Shown: positions 43,286 to 54,304, counted from the first letter of the stretch. The stretch: DNA of 64,000 nucleotides from Perognathus longimembris pacificus (GCF_023159225.1 NC_063181.1:23710073-23774072), one strand, 5' to 3'. Numbers and translations: made by a program. The notes: a model not told the origin generated them from the letters alone.

Positions 43286-43650
43286 AGAAAAGAAGAAGAA
43301 ATGGAGAGGAGGAAAGAAAGAGAAAATGAAAGAGAGAAAGAGGAAGGAGAAAGGAAAGAAGGAAAAGAAAAAGGAAGAGATTGCAAAACCATTTGGTGTA
43401 AACCAACTGAACAACTCATGGGGGGGGAGAGAAAGGGGGAGGAGGGAATGAGGGAGGAGGTAACAAACAGTACAAGAAATGTTGCCAAGGCCTAATGTAT
43501 GAAACTGTAACCTCTCTCTCTGTACATCACTTTGACAATAAATAAGGGGAAAAAAAAAGAAAAAGGAAGAGAAATGAAGAAAAGAGAGAAAGAAGAAAGA
43601 AAGAAGAGAGTGAAAGAAAGAAGAAAGGAAGAAAGAGAAAGAAAGAATAT
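43281..43650. repeat. GA-rich purine tract split by a micro-L1
   Basis: Purine-only AAGA/GGAAAG repeats at 43281-43380 and 43558-43650, probably grown from the SINE tail. Confidence 0.85.
43381..43557 (+). mobile_element. 5'-truncated LINE-1 3' end
   Basis: Ends GAAACTGTAACCTCTC and CATCACTTTGACAATAAATA plus A tail. A 15-bp duplication AGAAAAAGGAAGAGA lies at 43366-43380 and 43558-43572, although the surrounding purine repeat weakens its significance. Confidence 0.85.
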
Positions 43651-44767
43651 GTCTTGCTGCTTGTAAAAAGTACAGACCACATGGCTTTCTGGTTCCTCAG
43701 GTGACTTCAGCTCCACAGTCTCAACATCAACCTGGTATATTCTGGAATGCTCCATCCCTAACTCCTCAAAGCTCTTGTTGCTCTGCAGACTTGGGCAGGT
43801 CCTGGTCCTACAGTGAGTTCCATTTCTCTTGTCTCTCAAATGTGGGACCAGAACAAATGATCTCTGTAGCCCCTTTCTTTCCATTTGAGCATTCCATGAA
43901 TATCTATGCCTGCTGACAAAGTATCTTTTCACCTTTCTATCAAGGGAGTTGCATCCATCTGCATGTACTGCTCATGAAATTTCATTTCCAAGTCAGACTG
44001 AGAGCTGCGTTTTAGAGCTTAGCCCGTTGAACTCCACCAGCATCACACCCAGGGGGTTGATGGATTTGCTGGCACATAGATTCATTCACACTTACAGCTT
44101 CCCCAAGAACCACAGGCCTGTTCTTGCCAATCTACATGGGCTGAATCGGAATCTGAGTATTCATTCCAATTTTGGGCACCAACACATGGAAAATATGAAT
44201 GCTTCTTTCAAAGAGAACTTTTCTCCCTTTGGAAACAGATTTTCAAAGAAGATTCTAGTTTCTGTGCTCTGGAAAGAAAGAAACCATATTACCAAGTGCT
44301 GCATAAAATCACTGCGTTATCAGCAGCAAAGAAAACAAAAGTACTATTTAAGAGACGAATAAAAATCAAGACAGCTTAATTCCTGCTACAGCTGCAGGCA
44401 TTAGTTCTAGCAAATGGAGAACACTAGGTCCTGAGCCCAACACATGGATGCTGTTTCATCCCTGCAGAGCCTGCGAGATTAGAGCAGAGTTGTAGGCTCT
44501 TTTCCTCTGACCTTTCTAGAACTATCTAGAATATTAATTCCAAATGTTGAACCTGGACCAGCCCTGCTAAAGCCATATCGAATTAAGTAACTAAACACAA
44601 AATCTCTGAGACCAAGAAGGGTAATTCACAGTAACCACAGCCTGCCCTCATGCCCTCTTATCATTTAACTCTCTGCTCCCCAGGATAATGTGGAGCAGAT
44701 GGGAATTCTCTTAAGCAGGGAAGAGGCCTATAAAGGCATTTCATGCAGAATCTCCTCTCCCAACTGG

Positions 44768-44962
44768 AGACTGAGCTCAGGGCTTTTTGCTTGGTAGGTA
44801 GGTGCTCTACTATTTGACCATGCTTTTCCACTCTTTTGCTTTTATTTCTGAGACAGGATGCCATTAATTTTGCCTAGGCTGGCATCAAACGAAGTCTTCC
44901 TGCCTCTACCTTCCAAGTAGCTGAGACCACTTATTTGTGCGAGTCACCATGCCTACCAGCTA
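44768..44962 (-). mobile_element. ID plus B1 composite SINE (B4-like)
   Basis: GACTGAGCTCAGGGCTTTTT, TAGGTGCTCTACTATTTGAC, then antisense B1 ACCTTCCAAGTAGCTGAGAC. Confidence 0.55.
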
Positions 44963-45280
44963 TAGCATTTGTTCTAGTTTTCCTGGGGTTTGTTGTCTAA
45001 AGTCTAACAAATATATTTAGGTAACAACTGGCTCTCATGTTCTATGCCTCTATGCCATGCTCTCTGCCACCTCTATCTTGATAAGCCCTTTCCAGATGGG
45101 ATGTTTTGGAAGCATGGAACGACTAAGGAGGATTTATTCTAGTATAAATATGGCTAATTAGGGTAAATCTCTGGATAGCCTGATGAAGAGGCTTTCCAAG
45201 AGGCAAGATTAGCATCCAGAAGTGCAATTCATTCTTCCTGCAGCTGCCTCCTCCTGGCATATCACAAATATCCCGGCTAT

Positions 45281-45281
45281 G

Positions 45282-45330
<49 letters not shown>

Positions 45331-45400
45331 GCTGGGGATTAAGTACCATTGTGCAAGCCAGGCAAGGGCTGTACCACTGAGCTACATGTCCAGTCCCAGT
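45281..45400 (-). mobile_element. ID-like SINE with (TG)n tail
   Basis: (TG)n microsatellite 45281-45327, then the antisense ID unit GCTGGGGATTAAGTACCATT to CTGAGCTACATGTCCAGTCC. No Geo half. Confidence 0.65.
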
Positions 45401-46369
45401 TGATAACTGTCTTTGACAAGACCTTATTGCACTCAGTAGGGACCGTGGCATCTTGAGCAACCCCTTTCCCTAAGGAGTCTCCAGCTCCAATCCTCTTCAG
45501 TAAAGACATACACGAATAAGTAAACGTTCAGTTCTTCTCATCTCTGGATATTCCCATGGTCTGTGGATTCCAGAAATCTAGATCTGGTGTGACATTTCTG
45601 TTTCTTTTTCCCAATATTCCCGAGAACACCCCTTTCACATTCAAAGAAACAAAAGCAAAACCAGCCAGTTTTTTCAAAGAGCTGATTTGCAGATCAGGAT
45701 AGAGACCAAAGCCTTGTTTTCGGCATCAAACATTAGGTTTCTGCTCTGCTAACTCATGGATGGTGCACACAGCATGCATTATAAATTATGTACTAATTAT
45801 ATGGTTGACTTCATTATCCCCTCTCTGAAAACATGCAGTGTGTCCCAAACAATTAGCACTTAATTATGTTCTTATATTGTTTCCTGATTGTTGCATGTGT
45901 TGGCTTTTACTCTTCTTACATGCTTCTGGAAGGCAGAGATGGAGACTTAAGTGTCTTTGAAATCCCAGTAGGGTAATCCTTATTCATCCTAATTAACACT
46001 GTCCCTGTTACTGACACAAGAAGGTATGTTTAAGAAGAGATGGTAGGGTACATATCAACTAATTCGAATTCCTTGGGAAAAGACTAGGCCAAGCAATAGT
46101 AAGTTTTAAAGAATGTCCTTTAGTAAGTCTATTTATCATCAATGCCCCATCTATCTATGCCACCATAGCACTTCAGCTCCTAGCTCAGTTTGCCAATGGC
46201 AGGCATTAAAGGACTCTGTAATCACAAGTTAGCAAAGGAATTTCTTGAACTTCTAAGAATGTCCAAGTCTTGTGCTAAAAGACAAAGCTTATGGTTTAGG
46301 GAAGAGGATGGATGACAAAATTGAAAAAATTACTATAACATATAAAGATGTTTTAAAATGTTTTGTTTC

Positions 46370-47640
46370 AGCTGAGCGCTGGTGGCTCACACTTGTAATC
46401 CTAGCTATGTAGGAGGCTGAGATCTGAGGATCGTGGTTTGAAACCAGCCAAAGCAGGAAAGTTTGTGAGACTTTTTTTTTGTTTTAAGTATCTATTGCTT
46501 TGTTATTGGATGCATATATAAAATTACCACCTAATAAGGGAGAATTTCAATCATGCAATAGAGTATTAATATTCTAAAATCAATCATGGACCTGCCACTA
46601 CTATTGCTTGCACTTTAACTAGGCCCAATGTTAATAAACATGCAGAGCAAACCCCTTGATTCAGAGGAACTATAGAAAATAACAATACATGCAAAATTTC
46701 AACTGAAATCTTGAGTTAATAAAGTAATTGCTTGGAAATGCAGGCAGGTGAAGCACACCTATCATAATGCTGCTTCAGGACAGATGCACACACCATACAC
46801 CAAAGGTTAAAAATTAGGACCAATATCCAGTTATGAAAGGCTTATAAGGAAATCCTGGCCCTTTGGACTAAGGGATGACGTAAAACCTTGGGTTAAGACA
46901 GAATTGAGATACACTGTCTGAGGGAATGCTGTTTTTTTGGCCACTGATTGACAGCTCTATCACTGAGCATATGCAGTATAGGGAGATGGTAAAAATGCTC
47001 TTAGGTAGAATGGTTCCTTTTCTTATTCACAAAAATGAGCATTATCTGCACAGTTTCCTGGGGAAAAGAAGTTGAAGAGCAGAGCTAATACAGTGTAAAC
47101 TCAAGTACTAATGCCCTGAAATTTAGCATAGCCCTCTGCCTTTTAAAACTGGGCCAAGAGATCTTTCCAAAATAGTTTAATTAATAGCCAAGCAATGTTC
47201 TGAATAAACTAGAAGCAGTTTGCTTGCACCAACAGCACTATGAGAATGTAAACTCCTGGAGGCCAAGGGTCTCTTTATATTTTGCATATCACAGGTACAT
47301 AAAGAGTAAACATGAGACCACAGTAACCACATACTTTGAAACTACAAAATCTTGTGGCACATTTTAGCATGGTGTACTATCAACATGGCTTTAACGGTGA
47401 TCTTTAGTTGTTTAACTATTGACATCATTGTAATTAGCCATGTTGCCATGATCATGCCGATGTTGGAATATTGCTTGGTTGTTACAATATTTAACATTGA
47501 CTGACTTTTATCTACAATTAACCACTCCGAAAAAGCCAGAAGTGATGCTGTGGCTCAAGTGGTAGAGTGCTTGCCTTGAGCAAGAAGCTCAGGGGTAGCG
47601 TCCAGGCCCTGAGTTCAAGCTCCAAGATCAGCAAGAAATA
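46370..47640 (+). mobile_element. B1-Geo SINE split by a 1-kb insertion
   Basis: B1 head GCTGAGCGCTGGTGGCTCAC to GTTTGTGAGACTTTT at about 46476. The element resumes at 47510 with TCTACAATTAACCACTCC and Geo half AAAGCCAGAAGTGATGC to about 47630. The two parts join without loss against intact copies, which read GAGACT.TTATCTCCAATTAACC. Confidence 0.8.
46476..47502 (-). mobile_element. Retrocopy-like insert of unknown origin inside a SINE
   Basis: A 1,027-bp AT-rich insert that begins with a T run on the plus strand, so the poly(A) end is on the minus strand. It is bounded by GACTTTT at 46469-46475 and 47503-47509. No ORF of 60 or more residues. A stretch near 47245 (GTAAACTCCTGGAGGCCAAG) resembles an L2 3' end. 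It lacks TG...CA ends and the local L1 3' sequence. The source transcript was not recognised. Confidence 0.5.
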
Positions 47641-47677
47641 AAATAAAATAAAATAAAATAAAATAAAATAAAATAAA
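47635..47677. repeat. (AAATA)n microsatellite in a SINE tail
   Basis: About eight pentamers directly after the Geo half at 47528-47634. Confidence 0.95.
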
Positions 47678-47689
47678 GATGTTTTGTTT

Positions 47690-47756
47690 TGTGGTGTTGG
47701 GCACTGTGCATGTTAGGCAAACACTGTGTCACTGAGCTACATCCACCAGCCTGAAA
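47690..47756 (-). mobile_element. ID-like SINE monomer, degraded
   Basis: GGTGTTGGGCACTGTGCATG, then CACTGAGCTACATCCACCAG. Confidence 0.5.
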
Positions 47757-47834
47757 AGGATAAAATAATTCTCTTTCAAGTCCTTTGGGACCAAAGAAGG
47801 AAGCAGTCTAGAAGAAATAAGGAAACTTCCCAGT

Positions 47835-47839
<5 letters not shown>

Positions 47840-47890
<51 letters not shown>
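47840..47890. repeat. (CA)n microsatellite
   Basis: About 25 uninterrupted CA units. Confidence 0.97.
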
Positions 47891-47892
<2 letters not shown>

Positions 47893-47937
47893 ACATACCC
47901 CAACATTGGATGGTTTTGAAGGAAGACTAAGAATTTG

Positions 47938-48020
47938 CCAGGTAGAAGCCCATTGTGGTTGTGCCTATCTATAATCCCAGCACTCAGAAGGGAGAAGCAA
48001 TAATCTCTATTTCAATGCCA
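47938..48020 (+). mobile_element. B1 SINE fragment
   Basis: TTGTGGTTGTGCCTATCTAT and AATCCCAGCACTCAGAAGGG. Confidence 0.6.
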
Positions 48021-48487
48021 TTTGGAGCTAATTGCACAAGTAGAAACTTTATCTCTTTAGTGTGACAAGTTGATTTGAAGCATGGAGAAAATGCCTCATG
48101 CTAATACTGCAAGGGATGGGAAACAAATAGGCATGTCAATATTTTAATTTATGAGGTACAATCTCTTCCAGTGCTGAAAGCTTCTTTTCTGCATCACCTC
48201 TAGTAGAGACATCATATGTTCCCTCTCTGACAAAGCATTTAGGAAGCTCATGAAAAAAAAACCTCCAAGGGTAAATGTGAGAAGATAAGCAATACTATGG
48301 AACCTTATAAAGCTATGTACTGAGTAGGATTAATGGAAGTCCCTCAACCATGTGACTTTATTACAACCATCAGCCTGGCTATGGCAAGGAGCTAAATCCA
48401 ATCCTAGTTCACTCCTTACCCCTGCCCTCTATTATTCCCCTATATTCCACTGTTAAACAATTTTACTCCTTACTAACATATTTCTTT

Positions 48488-48714
48488 TTTCTTTCTTTCT
48501 TCTTCTTCTTTTTTTTTTTTTTGCCAGTCCTGGGCCTTGGACTCAGGGTCTGAGCACTGTCCCTGGCTTCTTTTTGCTCAAGGCTAGCACTCTGCCACTT
48601 GAGCCACAGCGCCACTTCTGGCCGTTTTCTGTATATGTGGTGCTGGGGAATCGAACCCAGGGCCTCATGTATACGAGGCAAGCACTCTTGCCACTAGGCC
48701 ATATCCCCAGCCCC
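48488..48714 (-). mobile_element. IDL-Geo SINE
   Basis: Perfect 16-bp duplication ACTAACATATTTCTTT at 48472-48487 and 48715-48730; pyrimidine-rich (TTC)n tail on the plus strand. Confidence 0.94.
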
Positions 48715-49002
48715 ACTAACATATTTCTTTACCCATGTTTATTGCATTAAGCAGTTTACAATCATAAATGTGTTGTTCTGGCTTGTGGAAGATCTTTAAA
48801 TTTAATGACACAGTAGAGAAAGGATAGATTTTGTAACCAGACAGAACTGTATTCAACCAGCCTCTACCATTTACAACAACTATATGTTTCTTAGCTATTA
48901 CAAAATTTACATTTTGAGCTATGAAAACAGATATTCATATCTGCTTCCCAAAGCTATAATGCAAGATAATCCCCCCCCCATTCTAGTTAGCCTCAGTGGC
49001 AC

Positions 49003-49041
49003 ACTACATATATATAATGCATATATACATATATATATATG
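49003..49041. repeat. (TA)n-rich microsatellite
   Basis: Alternating CATATATA units. Confidence 0.85.
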
Positions 49042-49261
49042 TGGTTCTCTTTCATTCTGTTTCTATGAAACCTTAATAACAAATAGCAATTACCACAATG
49101 ATGGTGACACAGCAATGATAGGAAGCTCTCCTGTATCACTAGTTCTATGCTAGAAACCTGTCTATTATTGATTGCTATTCTCTGTTGAACACGAAATTAC
49201 CATTTCAGGCTCCCCTCCCCTTCTTTTGTCTTTCCATTGTGCTCTATAAAACTTAGTTTTG

Positions 49262-49495
49262 GGGGCTGGGAATATGGCCTAGTGGCAAGAGTGCTTGTCT
49301 CATATACATGAAGCCCTGGGTTCGATTCCCAAGCACCACATATATAGAAAACTGCCAGAAGTGGCACTGTGGCTCAAGTGGCAGAGTGCTAGCCTTGAGC
49401 AAAAAGAAGCCAGGGACAGTGCTCAGGCCCTGAGTCCAAGGCCCAGGACTGGCAAAAAAAACCAAAAAAACAACAACAACAACAAAAACCCCAAC
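49262..49495 (+). mobile_element. IDL-Geo SINE
   Basis: 12-bp duplication AACTTAGTTTTG at 49250-49261 and 49496-49507; tail with (AAC)n. Confidence 0.93.
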
Positions 49496-50148
49496 AACTT
49501 AGTTTTGTATAAAAGCCAGAGATTTTCTGAGGCTCAGCTAAGCTCTTGGTGCTGATGAATACTCTCATCTCCTAGTCCATCTTGTAATTACAAAGCCTCT
49601 TATCTGCACAACTGGGTTCATTCTGAAGCACACTCTCCATTTTCTCCCTCTCTGATTAAGGGGTTTTGACTGCTTGTTAGTGTGTATCAGATGGAGAGAT
49701 TAACCCCTAATTTCCCTGCCCCTTGTTAGCCTTTCATCCATCTGCACATTAGAATCCAGTTTCTTCCCAACTGCCTACCTGAGGGTCCACCAGGCCCCCC
49801 ATGGTTAAGAATATACTTCCACTCACACCTCACTGATGATTCTCTTTGTGTTTGCTCCGCTTATGCATTTCCTGTCTGAGTACAAGAATTCTTTCATTAT
49901 TTTCTTTCATCTAAATTCCATTCTTCCTTTAAGGTCAAGTTCAGAGCCCATAAAACTTCCCAAGGCTAATCAAACTCTCAAAAGCATATGATTAATATTT
50001 GTTTTGCCTTAAAAATATCCTTTTAAGGTAACTAAGTCATAGTCCCTCATCCACAATAGATTATAATAAAACAACCTTCTCTTACTTTTGTTGTTTCTCT
50101 CCATCTCTGCCTCTGGGACACAGTAAGTATTAAAAAAGTAGTGAAATA

Positions 50149-50225
50149 AAACTGTAACCTCTCTGTACATCACTTTGACAATAAATAAGAAAAATAAATA
50201 AATAAATAAATGAATAATAAAAAAT
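50149..50225 (+). mobile_element. Extremely short LINE-1 3'-end insertion
   Basis: Only about 40 bp of L1 3' UTR (AACTGTAACCTCTCTGTACA, then CATCACTTTGACAATAAA) plus an (AAAT)n tail. Flanked by TAGTGAAATA at 50139-50148 and 50226-50235. Confidence 0.8.
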
Positions 50226-50362
50226 AGTGAAATACATTACTGTTTTAATGATCTATGGGCCTTCTGACCATGACAAAATCTCCCTAGATACCAAAAGATT
50301 TCAAATCAGTATGTGACTTCAGTCCTGTATTTTATACAGATGTTTAATTTTGTTTGAAAATT

Positions 50363-50557
50363 CTTTTTTTTTTTTGGCCAGTCCTGTGGCTTGGACTCAG
50401 GGCCTGAGCACTGTCCCTGGCTTCTTTTTGCTCAAGGCTAGCACTCTGCCACTTGAGCCACAGCGCCACTTCTGTATATGTGGTGCTGGGGATTTGAACC
50501 CAGGGCCTCATGTATATGAGGCAGGCACTCTTGCCACTAGGCCATATTCCCAGCCCC
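50363..50557 (-). mobile_element. IDL-Geo SINE with a small internal deletion
   Basis: Antisense Geo half joins GCGCCACTTCTG directly to TATATGTGGTGCTGG, lacking the usual GCCGTTTTCTG. Flanks TGAAAATTC at 50354-50362 and 50558-50566. Confidence 0.88.
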
Positions 50558-51653
50558 TGAAAATTCATTTTAAAAAATCCAGTTTAAGAAGATACCAGGA
50601 ATTTGCAATTGAAGCTACAAAGCAAATTATTCCTGGGTCACAGGAAGCTCCAAGTCCCAGGGACTTGACTGACAGGTTCAGTAACCTATAGGCCAAGTGC
50701 CCACCTCTGTCTCTAGGGATTCAGGAACACCCATCACCTGGGGATGGGACTTCCCTTCCTCTAGGAATACAGGCACAGCCATCAAGACAAGATGCCAGAT
50801 AGTACATGGTGCTGGCCAGATCTGACCTCCCCACTACAGGTAAGACCAGGCTGGACTCAACCCCCAGTTTGAGAGAACATGATTTTTAAAAACTTAAGGT
50901 CTTTTTCCGGGAAGATCTAATGTAAGTAATCACTGTAGGTTTTCTCTTTATAGCTGATATTTTAAAAAGGAATGATCACTCATAAAAGCAAAAAACAACA
51001 AACCTCTTACAAATGTCTTTATGCCTATGATTCTTGGCACAAAGAACTTCATAACTTGAAAAGTGATAACTAAACACAAACTAAGGTACAGGAAAAAATA
51101 GTAGAATAAAAAGAAGCAACAATGACTCATGTGTCTTTTGTTATTTCTTTGCCAGTGTTGAACTACAGGAGACAGTGAACCTGGGATTGCAAACAGTTAA
51201 GATATGGCCAGTCTTCAAAGGACATTTTGAAAATATCTAGCTTTTCTTGTCAAGTGCAAGAGCAGAATACTCCAAGATAATTCTCAATCCTGACTGATAT
51301 TTAGAAGAGGTCATGAAGAGTACTTACATGGGCTGTGGCCTGTTTTTTTTTAAAGCTGAAAACAAGACAAAAAAGGGTGGTTCAAAAATCCAGTTTCAGG
51401 GAAGTCAAGTTAGCAAAGTCAATTTCTATCTTAAGACTGTTTCTATCTTCTTTGTTCTATTTTGGCTTTATTGTGGGTTGAAAAGTGAATTATTTACCAT
51501 AACATTTTGTAACCATAGCTAAGTAACATTTTCCCAACACTGGATGCTCTGTTGGTATTTGCTGCTAGGTGGGTTGTGTTCTCTTTCCAGGCTGTGATTT
51601 GACCATATTGGCCCTCAATGCAGTTACCTCTCACATGGGCACAAAACAACCAT

Positions 51654-52274
51654 TGTTATGCCTAAGTCGCGGGAAGACCACCAAGAAGAACACCGAGAGC
51701 CAGACATTCCGAAATGAAAAAGCAAGGCTTTATTCAAGCGGGCTGCAGCTTGGGCCTCGTCCTATACTCCGACGCAGCGGAGGTTAGGAGGAAGCCCCGA
51801 GTTGCGATTTCACAGAGCTTATAAAGGCATAAAACAAAGTTACAGCAATCAGGTGTTCAAGCAAGCAAGATTAGGACACGGGTACAAATCTGATTGGCTC
51901 AGGGCTCGAGGCATTCCGGGGTCGGTTAGAGTTAGGTATTCCCAGGCGGCTAGAGTTCTTGATAAGCTTGTCCTGGGTTTGCTCACAGGGCCTGCTTATC
52001 TCAGGTTTGTGTGGTAAAGTGGGGCCTGACTTCAAAATGGCTTTAGTCTGGCTCTTCACCATCTCTCCTTCCTCCCCCAACCCTCAGTTCCAGCCTCCCT
52101 GGAAGTTCCTCTCAAGGCTAAACTGTGATGCTTGTAGACTATAAGGATGTAGGTTTGAGTTGAGCATCCTCAGCTGGAGTCCTTGTAGTCCTTTATCAGG
52201 GTCTTATCCAAGCCACCTTAAGGTTATCTAAGCGGCCTTAGAGTTGGCTCATTAGCTTGTGAGCCCGTCAAACA
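51654..52274 (-). mobile_element. Probable solo LTR of a class II-like endogenous retrovirus (boundaries approximate)
   Basis: On the minus strand: a TATA-type TTTATAAGC at about 51819-51825, an AATAAA signal at 51729-51734 about 90 bp downstream, and a terminal stretch ending CGCGACTTAGGCATAACA at 51654, in the style of IAP/ERVK R-U5. The other end is placed tentatively at TGTTTGACGGGC (52274). No coding or primer-binding-site region adjoins it, and I could not find a matching 6-bp target duplication. Confidence 0.55.
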
Positions 52275-52649
52275 GAATTTGTCCTTTCTCTCTCTTTTTG
52301 TTTCATTCAGTTCCTCAAAGAATCTACTTTCCAACTTAAATTTTGGCTTTTCTGCTTATTAGATATTAAGATTTTTTTTAAAGAAGAAAGATTAGTTTTA
52401 TTTGAAAATGCTAAAGACAGAGGGGTTCCAGATGAAAAGAGTACACTTCCCTTTGGGCAATATCACCCCTTTTCTCAATCTCTCCCTCCCATCCTTGAAT
52501 TTGTTCACTTTTTGTCCCTCCATTTCTGTGCCTTCCTCTTACACTCCCAAAGACAAACATAAGACAAAAACAAAACAAAACAAAACAAAAACCAGCAAAA
52601 AACCCTTTTGTTTCTGTTTCCTGGAGTTCATTTTGGTAATATTTTGTGT

Positions 52650-53230
52650 GATCAGGATTCCTTAGTGCCTTGTCCTCAGTTCTGTCTCCATTCTGTACTC
52701 TTCTAGATCTCTGCACATATCATCCCTGCCATGGTATCCTTCATTATCAATGCTACCCACTCCCAAATTGATGACATTGGCCTAGCATCCATTCTCAACT
52801 GTAGATCTTGTTGATACTTTACTTCTCTGCTTGGATTTCTCAAGCTTAACATGTCCAGGGCTGAAGTTGTTGTCTTCATGAGTAAAAGTGGTTCTCTGGG
52901 CTTCCCAGCCACATTCCCATGTGGCTTAGTGTACAGGCTTGCCTAGCATGCACAAAGCCCTGGGTTCGATTCATCAGCACCACATAAACAGAAAAGGCCA
53001 GAAGTGGCACGGTGGCTCAAGAGGTAGAGTGCTAGCCTTGAGCAAAAGGAAGCCAGAGACAGTGCTCAGGTCCTGAGTCCAAGCCCCAGGACTGGCAAAA
53101 AAAAAAAAAAAGTGGTTCTCTTCCCATGCTACTTTAGTGAACAGAACGAGTGGGCCTGCACACAAGCAGCAGCCCAGGTTTTGTCCTAACTATAGCCATC
53201 TTTACTTTCTGAACTCAGTATAACCAGCTG
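52650..53230 (+). mobile_element. L2 LINE fragment interrupted by a SINE
   Basis: CCATGGTATCCTTCATTATC, CTACCCACTCCCAAATTGAT and TCAAGCTTAACATGTCCAGG follow the L2 ORF region. The part after the SINE is weaker. Confidence 0.5.
52898..53107 (+). mobile_element. IDL-Geo SINE with a fold-back 5' end
   Basis: 14-bp duplication AAAAGTGGTTCTCT at 52884-52897 and 53108-53121. The head holds the hairpin AGCCACAT-TCCC-ATGTGGCT (52907-52926), where normal copies read GGGCTGGGAATGTGGCT. Confidence 0.9.
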
Positions 53231-53597
53231 CTCATTTAATCTCTAAGAAAGTTGTAGTTTCCTTCACTGTCACATCTAGTTAGAGCAACTTCTAAGGATC
53301 TTCAGTGAAAGCATATAGCACTCTGGTTTCTTCAGGTTCCCTCCCTTCTACCTTCAACTTTAACAAGTACCAGTGCTCAGGAATATATCTGATAATGACT
53401 CATGGAATAGCAATGGAGTTGTTGCCTATAGACAATATTTTATGAGCAAAATTGAAAATTTGTAATATTTAAATTCTGACATGACTACATTTTATATAAG
53501 TTAAATTCTGGATAAGATTGACATTTTAAAAAAATTCAATGTGTAACTGATAATAATTGCTAATAACACAAGTATGGCTTGTAAAAGATTAAAATAG

Positions 53598-53812
53598 GGC
53601 TGGGAATATGGCCTAGTGGCAAGAGCACTTGTCTCGTATACATGAAGCCCTGGGTTCGATTCCTCAGCACCACATATATAGAAAACGGCCAGAAGTGGCA
53701 CTGTGGCTCAAGTGGCAGAGTGCTAGCCTTGAGCAGAAAGAAGCCAAGGACAGTGCTCAGGCCCTGAATTCAAGCCCCAGGACTGGCAAAAGAAAAAAAA
53801 AAAGAAGAGAAA
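53598..53812 (+). mobile_element. IDL-Geo SINE
   Basis: Perfect 15-bp duplication AAAAGATTAAAATAG at 53583-53597 and 53813-53827. Confidence 0.94.
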
Positions 53813-53843
53813 AAAAGATTAAAATAGACTGAACATAGTACAT

Positions 53844-54029
53844 TTTTTTTGTTTTGTTTTGTTTTGCCAGTCCTGGGGATTGAACTCAGGGCCTGAGCAC
53901 TGTCCCTGGCTTCTTTTTGCTCAAGTCTAGCACTCTGCCATTTTCTACATATGTGGTGCTGAGAAATCGAACTCAGAGCTTCATGTATATGAGGCAAGCA
54001 CTCTTGCCACTAGGCCATATTCCCAGCCC
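53844..54029 (-). mobile_element. IDL-Geo SINE with an internal deletion at the monomer junction
   Basis: Antisense CACTCTGCCA runs directly into TTTTCTACATATGTGGTG, losing about 26 bp between the Geo A-box-like region and the ID unit. Confidence 0.87.
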
Positions 54030-54304
54030 CTACCTGGGATTATTTTTTAAGGCTCTGTGTCAACAAACAAAAATAGATTGCAAAATTTTATTTTACATAA
54101 ACAAATTAAAACTAAGAGTAAATTAAATGCTATATGGAAAGATTGCAAATGGGAACCTAACCCAAATCTGGCTTCATTGAGGAACTGAGTTTCCAAAGCT
54201 TCCTCATCAAGCAAAACAATCACAATATAAAATGAACACAACAAAACAGGCTCTGCATGTCACAAAGTGCTGTCAGGAAAAGAGGGCACCCAAGATGTAG
54301 GAGT

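Larger units (their letters stand above)
43651..46369. other. Intergenic, few recognisable elements
   Basis: 43651-44767 is unassigned (its 137-codon frame lacks an ATG start). 45401-46369 includes a possible L2 scrap near 45925 (GCTTCTGGAAGGCAGAGATG). Confidence 0.45.
48021..51653. other. Intergenic between SINEs
   Basis: Stretches 48021-48471, 48731-49249, 49508-50138 and 50567-51653 show no recognised gene or repeat. Confidence 0.45.

Noticed and set aside
43492..43932. 146-codon minus-strand ORF
   Set aside because: About half of it translates the GA microsatellite and micro-L1; no family resemblance.
43949..44362. 137-codon plus-strand ORF
   Set aside because: Opens at TTG with the first ATG near 44060; no recognisable domain, splice signals or promoter. 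Most likely a chance frame.
47840..47890. CRISPR-like regular repetition
   Set aside because: Plain CA microsatellite; no spacers, and a mammalian context.
51802..52144. Small ORFs within the LTR-like region
   Set aside because: Short frames in a non-coding LTR; no gag, pol or env similarity nearby.
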